Numbered from the stretch's first letter, positions 27,731-35,699 are shown. The stretch: DNA of 60,356 bases from Sphingomonas sp. PAMC 26605 (GCF_000241485.1 NZ_JH584241.1:1487424-1547779), one strand, 5' to 3'. The notes: generated by a model from the letters alone, not told the origin. Numbers and translations: made by a program.

Positions 27731-28121
27731 GGACGCTCCAGCAAGCGCGCTCGGCGGCGAGGGCGGTCTCGGCGTGCCAAAGCAGTGCCGCGACCGCCGC
27801 GGCGCGATCGGCCTTTCGTGTATCGTCGGGCGCGTTCGCTGCAATCTGAGCGGTGCGCGAGCTCGCGGCGATCAGCGTATCCCGCTGTTCGCGATAGCTA
27901 GCGCCGCCGCAGCATGCGCAGCGGTCTGGCGCGGGCGTGCCGTCGACCATGGCACGCCACTGCTCGGCAACGGCGCGCATAGTGCGGGTGCCGGTGTCGG
28001 CGTCCGCTTGAGACATTTTCCCCGCCGCCACCATCGCGGGATATTTCGCTTCGCGCTCGCCAAGCAGATGAGCGGCAGCATCTGCGAGCAGCTGCAGCTC
28101 GTCCGCCAGGCGCGGTCTCAT
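27714..28121 (-). CDS. Prophage hypothetical protein
   Basis: A 135-residue, Ala-rich helical protein of unknown function. It has a small cysteine cluster, DRCACCGGASY, near the middle and no membrane helix. Its ATG overlaps the end of the methyltransferase gene (4 bases), so it belongs to the leftward lysogenic operon. Confidence 0.6.
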   Translation of the reverse strand: MRPRLADELQLLADAAAHLLGEREAKYPAMVAAGKMSQADADTGTRTMRAVAEQWRAMVDGTPAPDRCACCGGASYREQRDTLIAASSRTAQIAANAPDDTRKADRAAAVAALLWHAETALAAERACWSVHAQAA

Positions 28122-30115
28122 GCCGCAGCCGCCAAAACGGCCGAGCCGAGGCAGTTCGCGCGAGCAAGTGCTTCGCTCATCACGGGGCAGACGCTGTTGC
28201 CGATCTTCGCGATCTGATGCGACTTCGGCAGCGGTCCATACTTGCGCTGGCCGTTCGGGTATTTTTTGCTCGGATCGGTCTGGTACCAGCAGACCGGCGC
28301 GAGGATGTAATCGGCCGGGAAGCCCTGCGCGTTCGCCAGCTCGCGCGGCTCGAGCATGCGCATGCCGATGTCGACGAGCACGAAGGTGACCGCGTCGATC
28401 GTCACCGTCACGACGGCGAAGCGCGCCTTCACGGTGATCGTGTCCATCGGCCGATCGACCGACTGGACCTGCGCCGCTTCGTTCTCGCCGTCGGTGCCGT
28501 AGTATTTCACGAGGAATGCGGCGGTGCGCACGGCGCGCTCCATCATCTCGGCCGGGAGCGCGTCGGCTTCGATCAGCGTCGTCTCGATCAGGCGTTGCGT
28601 GCAGCCCTTGCCGACGATCGTCGAGAGCGGCTCGCGCATGTCATGACCGACCATGCCGGTGTTGGCCTGCTCGAGATGCGCGCTGGTGATGGCGAGTGGT
28701 GGCGCGCCACCCCCGCGCTTGACGAAGCTGTTCGCGGTGACGGTAGGCATCGGGTCATCGGCCGGTGCGCCGTCGCTGTTGGGGCGGTACTTGTGGAGGA
28801 ACGCGGCGACGGATGCATGTCCGCCTCCCGCCGTGGTCACGGTGCGCAGCGGATCCTCAACGTCAAACGAGCGGCTGGCACGGGTCGATGTGTTGTCGAC
28901 GCTGATCATGGTCGCCGCGGCGATGCCGTGGTGCAGCCCGCCAGACGTGACGGTGCCGAGCGGCGCGGCGGGATCTTCGCCGTCGCTGTGATTGCGCAGC
29001 TTGACCAAGCTCGCCGCGGCAATCGCGCCATCGGCTTTTGTCGTGATTGTGGGGTGTGGGACGTCGACGCCGATCGGCGCGCTCTGACCGCGCCGACCGC
29101 CAACGCCGACCAGCGTGGTCGCGACCAACGCCTTGCGGCAGCCCGTCGCCACCACTGTGTGCATGGGCTCGTCGGCGCCGGTGAAGGGCTTGTCCCGATT
29201 GGCGAGCGTGGCGATGTGCGGCACCGCGACCGCCAGCTCGCCGCGCTTCGCCGTCGTGATCGTGCGTAGCGGGTCGTCGACCGAGTGCACCCGAACGCCG
29301 CCGGTGTGCGTGATCGGCACGATGAACGGCCGCGCGCTGTTGACGACGTAGCGCATCACGCCCGCCGCGATCCGGCGGCACGTCGCGGGTTTCAGGTCGC
29401 GCTTGCGGTCGAAGATCGAGGGGCAGGGAATCGACCAGTCGATGCACTCCGCGGCGGTGCGCCATGGCAGGCGCGTGCCAGCGAGGACCTCGGGCGAGCC
29501 CGGCTTGCCGTGCGTCGGCTCGGGCCAGACGATCGGCATGCCGTCGCGCCGCGCGTTCAGGAACAGGCGCTTGCGGCTGGTCGGCGCGCCATAGTCGCAC
29601 GCGCGCAGCTCGCGCCACTCGACCTTGTAGCCCTGGCGCTTGATGCGCGCGACCCAGAGCTTGAACTCTTCACCGCGGCGTTCCTTGATCGGCATGCCGT
29701 CGGCGTCGAGCGGACCCCATTGGCGGAATTCCTCGACGTTCTCGAGCATGATGACGAGCGGCGCGCCGCGCCCGCCTGGCGTTGCCTTCTTGAGGCGCTC
29801 GAGCCAGTGCGGGACGATCGTCGCGAGGTCGCGGATGTTCTTGTCGCGCGGCTTGCCGCCCTTCGCCTTGCTGTGGTGCTTGCAGTCGGGTGAAAACCAG
29901 ACGAGCAGCACGGGCTTACCCTCGGTCGCGTCGAGTGGGTCGATCGACATGATCGACTGGCACAGGTGCCGCGTCGTCGGATGGTTCGCGGCGTGCACCG
30001 CGATGGCTGCTTCGTCGTGGTTGATCGCCACGTCGACCGGGCGGCCGAATGCGGCCTCGAGGCCGGTCGATGCACCGCCGCCGCCCGCGAAATTGTCGAT
30101 GATGAGGCCGTTCAT
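28118..30115 (-). CDS. Phage C5-cytosine DNA methyltransferase with repeat-rich recognition region
   Basis: Methylates cytosine in DNA, probably to protect the phage from restriction. The 665-residue protein has motif I (LIIDNFAGGGGASTGLEAAF, residues 4-23), catalytic motif IV with Cys78 in SPDCKHHSKAKGGKP, motif VI LENVEEF (124-130), motif VIII SRKRLFLNARR and motif X KIGNSVCPVM near the end. Motif IV has Asp-Cys where most enzymes have Pro-Cys. Residues about 280-590 hold seven or so repeats of the pattern Pro-x-x-Thr-Val/Ile-Thr, an unusual target-recognition region. ATG at 30115 overlaps the upstream gene's stop. Confidence 0.85.
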   Translation of the reverse strand: MNGLIIDNFAGGGGASTGLEAAFGRPVDVAINHDEAAIAVHAANHPTTRHLCQSIMSIDPLDATEGKPVLLVWFSPDCKHHSKAKGGKPRDKNIRDLATIVPHWLERLKKATPGGRGAPLVIMLENVEEFRQWGPLDADGMPIKERRGEEFKLWVARIKRQGYKVEWRELRACDYGAPTSRKRLFLNARRDGMPIVWPEPTHGKPGSPEVLAGTRLPWRTAAECIDWSIPCPSIFDRKRDLKPATCRRIAAGVMRYVVNSARPFIVPITHTGGVRVHSVDDPLRTITTAKRGELAVAVPHIATLANRDKPFTGADEPMHTVVATGCRKALVATTLVGVGGRRGQSAPIGVDVPHPTITTKADGAIAAASLVKLRNHSDGEDPAAPLGTVTSGGLHHGIAAATMISVDNTSTRASRSFDVEDPLRTVTTAGGGHASVAAFLHKYRPNSDGAPADDPMPTVTANSFVKRGGGAPPLAITSAHLEQANTGMVGHDMREPLSTIVGKGCTQRLIETTLIEADALPAEMMERAVRTAAFLVKYYGTDGENEAAQVQSVDRPMDTITVKARFAVVTVTIDAVTFVLVDIGMRMLEPRELANAQGFPADYILAPVCWYQTDPSKKYPNGQRKYGPLPKSHQIAKIGNSVCPVMSEALARANCLGSAVLAAAA

Positions 30116-30270
30116 CGGATCGCTCCGATGCCGATTTCGATCATCAGGCCGAGCCACTGGATGACCAGTGTCCGCCCTTCGACCTCGTCCTCTCTCGAGC
30201 AGTCGTCGCGGGTCAGCGCGGCGCCGATCCAGCCGCCGATAGCGATGTGGGGGATAAGATGACGGATCAC
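30112..30270 (-). CDS. Small prophage protein, 52 residues
   Basis: GTG at 30270 overlaps the HD gene stop (GTGA) and the stop overlaps the methyltransferase ATG (ATGA), so it is coupled on both sides. The product has hydrophobic stretches (LIPHIAIGGWIGAAL and VIQWLGLMIEIGIGAI) around an acidic centre. It may associate with the membrane. No family recognised. Confidence 0.55.
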   Translation of the reverse strand: MIRHLIPHIAIGGWIGAALTRDDCSREDEVEGRTLVIQWLGLMIEIGIGAIR

Positions 30271-30851
30271 AGCGCCCACTCCAGATCGCTGACCACCATG
30301 CTGCCCGTCAGGACCGAGAATCGGTGCAGCCATCGCTCGCTGCCCTCGATCGTCGACCAGTGGCGAAACTCGATGGTCGGAACAGGGATATTCGCGCGCA
30401 TCGTCCACTCGCCGCCTGTAGCTGGCATCAAAGCCTTTTGCTCGGCGGCGAGCATCTGCATGTCGGCATGCTTCACGACCGGATCATCGCAGTCGCGGCC
30501 CAACTTGAAGCGCTCGGCAATCACGGCTTCGATGCGCTTCTCGATTACGCGATATTCGGGAAGGAGCTGCTTGAGCGGCCGGGTCACGTCACCGATGAAC
30601 GCCTCGGCGGCATCATGCATGAGGGCAGCGAGCTGGAGCCGCTCGGGCACAAGGAAGCTGGCATGCCACGAATGCTCGGCGACAGAGTAGAAGCGCCGGC
30701 ACTGCCCGGTAAACCGGCATGTGTTGGCGAGGCCCTGCGCGATATCGCCCAGCGTGAAGCGGCTCGAAGCCGGATCGAGCAAATCGAAATAGTGGCCGCT
30801 GTGAAGAAGGATCGTCGAACCCTTCGCAGTCTTGATGCGGGGATCGCTCAC
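30267..30851 (-). CDS. HD-domain phosphohydrolase (YfbR-like nucleotidase)
   Basis: Probable metal-dependent 5'-nucleotidase acting on deoxynucleotides. The 194-residue protein has the HD pattern: His in RFYSVAEHSWHASF (about residues 57-70), His-Asp in LAALMHDAAEAFIGDVTRP (about 77-95), and a downstream Asp in KHADMQML. This is the YfbR/HDDC2 arrangement common in phages and plasmids. GTG at 30851 overlaps the upstream gene by 4 bases (GTGA). It may tune the nucleotide pool or counter host defences (inference). Confidence 0.75.
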   Translation of the reverse strand: MSDPRIKTAKGSTILLHSGHYFDLLDPASSRFTLGDIAQGLANTCRFTGQCRRFYSVAEHSWHASFLVPERLQLAALMHDAAEAFIGDVTRPLKQLLPEYRVIEKRIEAVIAERFKLGRDCDDPVVKHADMQMLAAEQKALMPATGGEWTMRANIPVPTIEFRHWSTIEGSERWLHRFSVLTGSMVVSDLEWAL

Positions 30852-31126
30852 AGCCGACCGCCGATCCACGCGCCCGCGAACTGCAGCACCATCCACAGGA
30901 CGAGCAGGACGATGACGCCAAGCGTCGCGCGATCCATCCAGTGAAAGATCGGGTCATGCTCGACCGTGACGAGCGGCGCGGTCGGCGCGGGAAGGTCGAA
31001 CGGGGGGAGCGGCTTCGGTCCGACCGTCCGCATCAAGGTGCGGTCATTCGCCGCGGTCGCCCAGAGCGGTGGCGTGTAGTGGGCCGGTGTGGCCAATGGG
31101 GAACGCGCGTGATCGGTGGTTTGCAT
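30848..31126 (-). CDS. Small prophage protein with C-terminal membrane helix
   Basis: A 92-residue protein, first gene of the leftward operon. A proline-rich soluble part (about 1-60) is followed by one helix (LGVIVLLVLWMVLQFAGAWIGG). A good ribosome site, GGAGG five bases before the ATG at 31126, sets the start. It lies directly downstream of the operator-flanked TATAAT promoter, so it should be expressed when the repressor is off, or early in infection. No known family. Confidence 0.65.
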   Translation of the reverse strand: MQTTDHARSPLATPAHYTPPLWATAANDRTLMRTVGPKPLPPFDLPAPTAPLVTVEHDPIFHWMDRATLGVIVLLVLWMVLQFAGAWIGGRL

Positions 31127-31177
31127 GATCGCCTCCGCCCCGTCTCGCACCACGCGAGCGACCAGGGAAAAGGCGAT

Positions 31178-31228
31178 GTACGTTCACGACGTACGTTCAT
31201 CAAATTATATCGTACGCTGTTGGCGTAC
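31178..31228 (-). promoter_or_regulatory. Left operator pair with TATAAT promoter (PL-like)
   Basis: Two 17-base operators: GTACGTTCACGACGTAC at 31178-31194 and GTACGCTGTTGGCGTAC at 31212-31228. Both have the form GTACGY-N5-RCGTAC. Between them, on the minus strand, lies a perfect TATAAT (31209-31204). The expected -35 hexamer is poor and lies inside the upstream operator. The second operator touches the CI stop codon. A repressor bound here would cover both sides of the promoter. Confidence 0.72.
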
Positions 31229-31962
31229 TACCGCACGCCGTTGTGCTCACGCCGCGGTATGACGCGATGGATAGCCTTGATTCGTCGCAGTTCCAGCGTG
31301 AAGGTTAGACGGGGGTTGTATTGCTCCAATTCGACGAAGGTCGCGCTGCGCCGAACTAAGCGTTTCACCAGCACCGCTTCGGGTTCATGATCGTCGTCGA
31401 GGGTCCGCATCAGATAGACGACAACATCGTCGCCGATTTGGGGCGCTCGTTTGGGGTCCACATATAGAGGATCACCTTCGTCAAGCCTCGGCTCCATGGA
31501 CGATCCGGTTACGTAGAGACCGTAGATGCCTTCGCGGTTCGCGTAAGCCGGCAGGCGGTTGAACCAGTCGATTGTCTCGCTGGGGTCCACAAAGGCCTGT
31601 TCTATCTCAGGATTGTTTTCATCGTCGCGGTAGGTGCCCATTGCGGTGCCATAGACAGGAACGTCGCGGGGCAGGTCAAGATAGCGAGGCGCTAACGCTG
31701 GGTTCGGCGCGACCTCGAACAGATTTGGAAGCCCAGCGAGTGCGGTGATTTCCGCTCTTTCGATCGGCGGCGTTCCTAAGCCTTCCAAGGCATCGGCCAG
31801 CCTGAAAGCATCCTCCGCGGAGAGCTTATCCAAATGTGGCACGAATAAGCGTTGCACGCTCGATCGGCCGCTCAGGCCCATAGCGATCGCGATCTTTTCC
31901 AGGCTGAGGCCCGAGCGAGCCTTAAAGGCAACCAGCTTGGTGCCGACCGTTTCATTTTCCAT
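31228..31962 (-). CDS. CI-like phage repressor (helix-turn-helix plus S24 peptidase domain)
   Basis: Keeps the prophage silent. The 244-residue protein has an N-terminal helix-turn-helix (LEKIAIAMGLSGRSSVQRLF, about residues 21-40) and a LexA/S24 C-terminal domain with Ser155 (TGSSMEP) and Lys200 (AVLVKRLV). The usual Ala-Gly cleavage site reads GTAMGTY (105-111), so self-cleavage is uncertain. The ATG at 31962 lies where transcription would start from a GATACT box at 31974-31969, suggesting a leaderless mRNA as for lambda cI. Confidence 0.85.
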   Translation of the reverse strand: MENETVGTKLVAFKARSGLSLEKIAIAMGLSGRSSVQRLFVPHLDKLSAEDAFRLADALEGLGTPPIERAEITALAGLPNLFEVAPNPALAPRYLDLPRDVPVYGTAMGTYRDDENNPEIEQAFVDPSETIDWFNRLPAYANREGIYGLYVTGSSMEPRLDEGDPLYVDPKRAPQIGDDVVVYLMRTLDDDHEPEAVLVKRLVRRSATFVELEQYNPRLTFTLELRRIKAIHRVIPRREHNGVR

Positions 31963-31985
31963 GTCCACAGTATCGCAGACAGGCC

Positions 31986-32029
31986 GTACGTTTTCACCGT
32001 TGACGGACGTACGTTGTGAACGTACGTCC
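31986..32029. promoter_or_regulatory. Right operator region between cI and cro-like gene
   Basis: A perfect 25-base palindrome spans 32005-32029 (GGACGTACGTT, GTG, AACGTACGTCC). It contains the same GTACGT-N5-ACGTAC operator as the left side (32009-32025). A degenerate copy lies at 31986-32002 (GTACGT-TTTCA-CCGTTG). A TTGACG at 32000-32005 may be the -35 box of the rightward promoter, with its -10 region under the palindrome. Confidence 0.75.
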
Positions 32030-32034
32030 GGGTT

Positions 32035-32328
32035 ATGGAAACCCACGCGCAAATAATCCGACGCATCGGCGGCATTCGCCCGCTTGCCGCGGCGCTTAAG
32101 CATCCCAGCCATACCACCGTGCAGGGGTGGCATGATCGTGACCGCGTGCCGGTCTCCCATTGGGCTGGCGTAATTCAAGCTGCCTCCGATCTGGGCGTAT
32201 CTCTAACCGCCGCTGACTTCGTCCCGATCGAGGTGCGCGAGCCGGGCATAGCAGCAGATAGTGCCGAGCTTGCTGACGCGTCATCCGGAAAGATCGGCGA
32301 AATTTCCGCCCCGGCGGTGACGCTGTGA
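32035..32328 (+). CDS. Cro-like DNA-binding protein
   Basis: A 97-residue protein, divergent from cI. Residues 1-50 form a Cro/YdaS-type helix-turn-helix of the carph-isopro kind: IIRRIGGIRPLAAALKHPSH, then VQGWHDRDRVPVSHW. The rest is short and acidic, probably disordered. Expected role: lytic-side repressor competing with CI at the shared operators. The ATG at 32035 lies about where transcription would start. Confidence 0.75.
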   Translation: METHAQIIRRIGGIRPLAAALKHPSHTTVQGWHDRDRVPVSHWAGVIQAASDLGVSLTAADFVPIEVREPGIAADSAELADASSGKIGEISAPAVTL

Positions 32329-32798
32329 AGCCCGAACGCATCGCCATCAAGATCGCAACGGCCGAGATGATCAAGGGCTGCGGCGGGCTGGAAACGTCGG
32401 CCATGTTCTGCCGGGTCAGCAAGACGGTGCTGAGCGAGAACCAGTCGCTGGGTTGCCCCTCCACGTTCGTTGCGATCGACGTCGTGCAGGATCTGGAACC
32501 CCTCGCGCGCGACCGCGATGGCTGGCCGCACGTCACCCGCGCGCTGGCGGCAGGCTTGGGCTTCGCCTTGGTACGTCTGCCCGAATCGCTGCCGAGCGAT
32601 ACCGACCTGCTGCTGTTGCTCGCCAAGCTGACCAAGGAAGGCGGCGACATCGCCAGCGCGATCTGCGCGGCGCTCGCCGACCACGTCGTGACGCCGACCG
32701 AGGCGCGCGAGACGCGCAAGCAGGTGCGCGAACAGATCGAAGTCGCGGTGCAGCTCGACGCCGTGCTCGCAGCAATCGAAGCGGAGGGTGGACGATGA
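32325..32798 (+). CDS. Putative phage regulatory protein, CII-like position
   Basis: A 157-residue protein, ATG overlapping the cro-like stop. The first 70 residues (IATAEMIKGCGGLETSAMFC, then VSKTVLSENQSL and FVAIDVVQDLEPL) look like a small helical DNA-binding fold seen in alphaproteobacterial prophages after cro. The second half is a long amphipathic helix region (about 95-150) that may oligomerise. Homology to lambda CII is not clear; the position suggests a regulator. Confidence 0.5.
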   Translation: MKPERIAIKIATAEMIKGCGGLETSAMFCRVSKTVLSENQSLGCPSTFVAIDVVQDLEPLARDRDGWPHVTRALAAGLGFALVRLPESLPSDTDLLLLLAKLTKEGGDIASAICAALADHVVTPTEARETRKQVREQIEVAVQLDAVLAAIEAEGGR

Positions 32799-33091
32799 TG
32801 AAGATGCACCTCGTGGCGTGCGTTCCGAACGAAGGCGCGCGCCGGTTGGCCAATTGGGTCGGGCGCGAGTGTCGCGGCGATCTCCATGTTGCCGCTTGGC
32901 GGTTGCATGTGGAGGCAATCCAGCTTTCCCGGCTGCTCGACGGCTCGATGCTGCCCGGCGAAATCCTGTTGACCGATCTCGTGTGGCGGACCGAGCGCGC
33001 GATGACGCCGCTCGACTGGTATCGCAAGGCGGCGGGCGGGTGGTTCGATGCCATCGCCGAGCGCTCGGCCGGGATGGCCGATGCCGCATGA
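32795..33091 (+). CDS. Prophage hypothetical protein, 98 residues
   Basis: ATG at 32795 overlaps the previous stop (ATGA). The protein has an ordered composition (Trp-rich: GRECRGDLHVAAWRLHV, LDWYRKAAGGWFDAIAE), with no membrane helix and no recognised family. Part of the rightward early operon. Confidence 0.55.
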   Translation: MMKMHLVACVPNEGARRLANWVGRECRGDLHVAAWRLHVEAIQLSRLLDGSMLPGEILLTDLVWRTERAMTPLDWYRKAAGGWFDAIAERSAGMADAA

Positions 33092-33767
33092 TCTCCAAGG
33101 TTTCCCAGTCAGCAAGCGCGCGGGCCGTCACCCGGCAGTCCGCGCGTGCCGACGCGACGTGTTCCCCCCGCGCGTCGCGTCGGCCGCTGTGCATTGCGGC
33201 AGGCCGGTGATGGGGCAGGAGGCCTATCACCAGCATCGTCCGTTCGATGGCGCGCAGTGTCTGATATCGACGGCCGGGCCGTTCGCCGCATCGGCTGACG
33301 GCTTGAGCAGTTGGGTCGAGCAGGCGCTACCCGATCGCATGTGCGTCTATGCACGTGGTCAATCGGTCCCGCGCGGTGTCGGTGCGCGCGCGATGACGCT
33401 CATGGCGCAAGGGCTGATCCATCTGCGCCGCACGCGTCACGCGCCGGGCGATCCGTTATTCGATTACGCCGCGCGCCGGACGACGCTGCCGTTCGACAAG
33501 GCGCGGCTCGTGCCGATCAGCACGACCCTGCCGCCTGAAACGCGGCTGCTGTTCGAGGTGCTCGCCCGCATGGCCGACGATGGCGCGCGGTGCCCGAGCA
33601 ACGAGCATCTCGCGGCGCTGATCGGGGTGCGGGGCGGCAAGGCAGCCTCGAAGCATATCGCGAAGCTCACCGAGGCCAACATGATCGCCGTCGCCTGGCA
33701 CGAGGACTTCGCCCTTCGGCAGATCGAGATCCTCGAAAGCGGCGCCAAGACGGGAGTTGGGTTGTGA
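33081..33767 (+). CDS. Putative winged-helix phage protein
   Basis: A 228-residue product from ATG 33081; a later ATG at 33210 (MGQEAYHQHRP) is a credible alternative because the first 43 residues look unstructured. The C-terminal part (LPPETRLLFEVLARMADDGA, then EHLAALIGVRGG and ASKHIAKLTEANMI) resembles a winged-helix DNA-binding domain, as in phage replication initiators or regulators. The exact role is unknown. Confidence 0.55.
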   Translation: MPHDLQGFPVSKRAGRHPAVRACRRDVFPPRVASAAVHCGRPVMGQEAYHQHRPFDGAQCLISTAGPFAASADGLSSWVEQALPDRMCVYARGQSVPRGVGARAMTLMAQGLIHLRRTRHAPGDPLFDYAARRTTLPFDKARLVPISTTLPPETRLLFEVLARMADDGARCPSNEHLAALIGVRGGKAASKHIAKLTEANMIAVAWHEDFALRQIEILESGAKTGVGL

Positions 33768-34405
33768 GCGATATCGATCCCCGGCCGACCGGCCCGATGC
33801 TGTATTCGGAGGTTCGCTCCTATTGCGTGCGGGTTGGGTGCAGCCAAGCACAATTCGCGCGCTCGAGCGGCATTACCGAGCAAACGCTGCTGTCGATCCA
33901 ACATGCCGCCCACCCGCTGGAGCGCACCGTCAAGCGGGTGCGGGGTTTCATCGAAGCGAACCCCAGCCGGTGTCCCGGTGCAGCCAAGCCGGGCGGCGGC
34001 TGGCTTGCGCCGTCCGCGCCGAAAGAGGCCGCGGCGTTGATGGCCAGAGGATACGCCGGAGCCGCAGCGCTGCAGCAGGCGCGGGCAGCCAGCATTGCCC
34101 CCGCAAGGCCCTCGTCCGCGGCGATCGCTGCAGCCGAGGCAGAGGCGGCGGTGAAGCGTAGATCGACCGCGCGCATGGGGTCGCATCGCATGCCGGTTCC
34201 ACATGCGCTTCCGGTCGACGCCGCACCGGCCGAGGTCCTCGCGACCGGATTGGTGGAGACGCCGGGTGACCTGATCGCGCGCGTTCGCTCGGCATGGCCG
34301 GAGCTGTGGGCGGCGGTGGTGAAGGCTTCGCGCGCCAGCGGTGAACCGGCTGGCGCAACGCTGATGCGCGCGATCTCGCGCGGGCTCGAGGAGATTTCGG
34401 CATGA
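33764..34405 (+). CDS. Prophage hypothetical protein with helix-turn-helix-like N-terminus
   Basis: A 213-residue product, GTG at 33764 overlapping the previous stop (GTGA). Residues about 15-50 (YCVRVGCSQAQFARSSGITE, then LLSIQHA) resemble a helix-turn-helix. The middle is Ala-rich and low complexity. The C-terminal WPELWAAVVKASRASGEPAG may be a small helical domain. No family name can be given. Confidence 0.5.
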   Translation: MSDIDPRPTGPMLYSEVRSYCVRVGCSQAQFARSSGITEQTLLSIQHAAHPLERTVKRVRGFIEANPSRCPGAAKPGGGWLAPSAPKEAAALMARGYAGAAALQQARAASIAPARPSSAAIAAAEAEAAVKRRSTARMGSHRMPVPHALPVDAAPAEVLATGLVETPGDLIARVRSAWPELWAAVVKASRASGEPAGATLMRAISRGLEEISA

Positions 34406-34565
34406 CGGATCGGCTGGGGGGGGGCGCTTCGGTGCGCGTTGCGAGCGCCATATCGGGCTCGCCTGGGCGCGCGAGTGGCGGGAGCGTCGCCGCGCTGAAT
34501 TCGATGCGCTGTTCGGCGTCGAGCGCTGCTGCCCCGAATGCCATTCGCCGCGGCGGGCTTCGTAA
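34402..34565 (+). pseudogene. Zinc-binding-like small gene with a frameshifting poly-G run
   Basis: From ATG 34402 the frame passes nine G residues (34416-34424). As written it gives a Ser/Ala-rich 57-residue peptide ending at 34575. With one more G the frame would encode 54 residues with Cys14-x2-His17, a helical Trp/Arg/Glu-rich part and Cys-Pro-Glu-Cys-His, ending with TAA at 34563-34565. That stop overlaps the next ATG (TAATG), as elsewhere in this operon. The slip may be phase variation, a mutation or a sequencing error. Confidence 0.55.
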
Positions 34566-34855
34566 TGCCGGATGAACTCACCCCCGCCGAGGTCGAGCGC
34601 GCGACGGTCATCTTCGAAACCGAGCGCGAGACGATCGTCGCCGAGCGCGCGGGCGTGCTGGCGTTGGCACGCAGCTACGCCAGCGCGATCGACGCGTGGG
34701 TGTCGAAGGGCCGGATCGACGTGGGGGAAGCGACCGCCTTGAAGGGTTGGGCGAAGGCCTTTGCCGACATGATCGCGATCGGGCTGCACCGTGAGGACTC
34801 GGACCCGGTCGGCGTGCGCGCAGCCCTTCTGGAAATCATGAAGGGAGACGCCTGA
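34565..34855 (+). CDS. Prophage hypothetical protein, 96 residues
   Basis: ATG at 34565 overlaps the upstream TAA and the stop overlaps the next ATG. The sequence is an acidic, helical protein (ELTPAEVERATVIFETERET, then LALARSYASAIDAWVSKG) with no known motif. Probably a phage-specific early protein. Confidence 0.55.
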   Translation: MPDELTPAEVERATVIFETERETIVAERAGVLALARSYASAIDAWVSKGRIDVGEATALKGWAKAFADMIAIGLHREDSDPVGVRAALLEIMKGDA

Positions 34856-35067
34856 TGGCTCCGGCACGATTCGCTTGGCACGGCCAGCCCCTCACTGGCG
34901 CAACTCGCCATAGGGTTTCGCTTTTCGGAAAGCTGATCCTTCAGGTGGAGGAGCAACCGCGGGCATCTCCGGGTGTGTTCAAGCCCACCCGATGGCGCGA
35001 CGCCGTCGAGCGCGACATGACCGATCTGCAGTCATTTGGCGCGCGCGACCGCGAGGGGCGTGCGTGA
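34855..35067 (+). CDS. Prophage hypothetical protein, 70 residues
   Basis: A small basic protein, coupled on both sides by TGATG overlaps. It contains RHRVSLFGKLILQVEEQP and WRDAVERDM. No family recognised; the tight coupling supports that it is real. Confidence 0.5.
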   Translation: MAPARFAWHGQPLTGATRHRVSLFGKLILQVEEQPRASPGVFKPTRWRDAVERDMTDLQSFGARDREGRA

Positions 35068-35699
35068 TGAAGACCCCGCCCGAAGCCGCGCCGATGAGCG
35101 AGGATGTGATGCAGGTGCAGGACGCGCGGCGTGCTGCGTTGATCGAGCGCCTCGGCACCGTTGCCGATTTAGCGTGCGCTAACCCGTTGCCGACCGATCT
35201 GGGCGACGTGGTCTATGATCTGCTGCGGCAGTCGGCGGCGCAGATCGCAAGCGACCGGAAGCGCCTCGCTCACACCGCCCGCTTCGACGCCGCTGAGAGC
35301 TATACGACCGCGTTCTACGAGATCGCCGACCTTCTTGGCATCACCGCGCGCGCGGCATCGCCAGCCGTGGTGTGGCGCGACGAGTTGCGGCCGAAACTGG
35401 AGACGCTGATCGAGATCAAGAGATCGATGGCGTACCGCACCAGCCTGATCGGGCGTGAAACCGCGCTCGCGGACGCTGCGGAAGCCGCACTTGCCGCTAT
35501 GTGCGAGGGGGCAGTCCAGGGGATGGTGGAGTCCCCCGATAATGCCGGTCTGGCGGATGCCGTTGCCAAGATCCTGCCAATTGGAAACGACCGGTTACCA
35601 GGTGATCGCGTTGTCCCAATTTATGTTCGCATGGAGGAACTGCGAGCGCTGCATGCCCTCACCGCCCTTTCGCGGAAGCATGTGGGTATGCCGACATGA
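35067..35699 (+). CDS. Prophage hypothetical protein, 210 residues
   Basis: A mostly helical soluble protein (GDVVYDLLRQSAAQIASDRK, then YTTAFYEIADLLGITARA). ATG at 35067 overlaps the previous stop; the end overlaps the MT-A70 gene by 4 bases. No catalytic motif is seen. Confidence 0.55.
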   Translation: MKTPPEAAPMSEDVMQVQDARRAALIERLGTVADLACANPLPTDLGDVVYDLLRQSAAQIASDRKRLAHTARFDAAESYTTAFYEIADLLGITARAASPAVVWRDELRPKLETLIEIKRSMAYRTSLIGRETALADAAEAALAAMCEGAVQGMVESPDNAGLADAVAKILPIGNDRLPGDRVVPIYVRMEELRALHALTALSRKHVGMPT

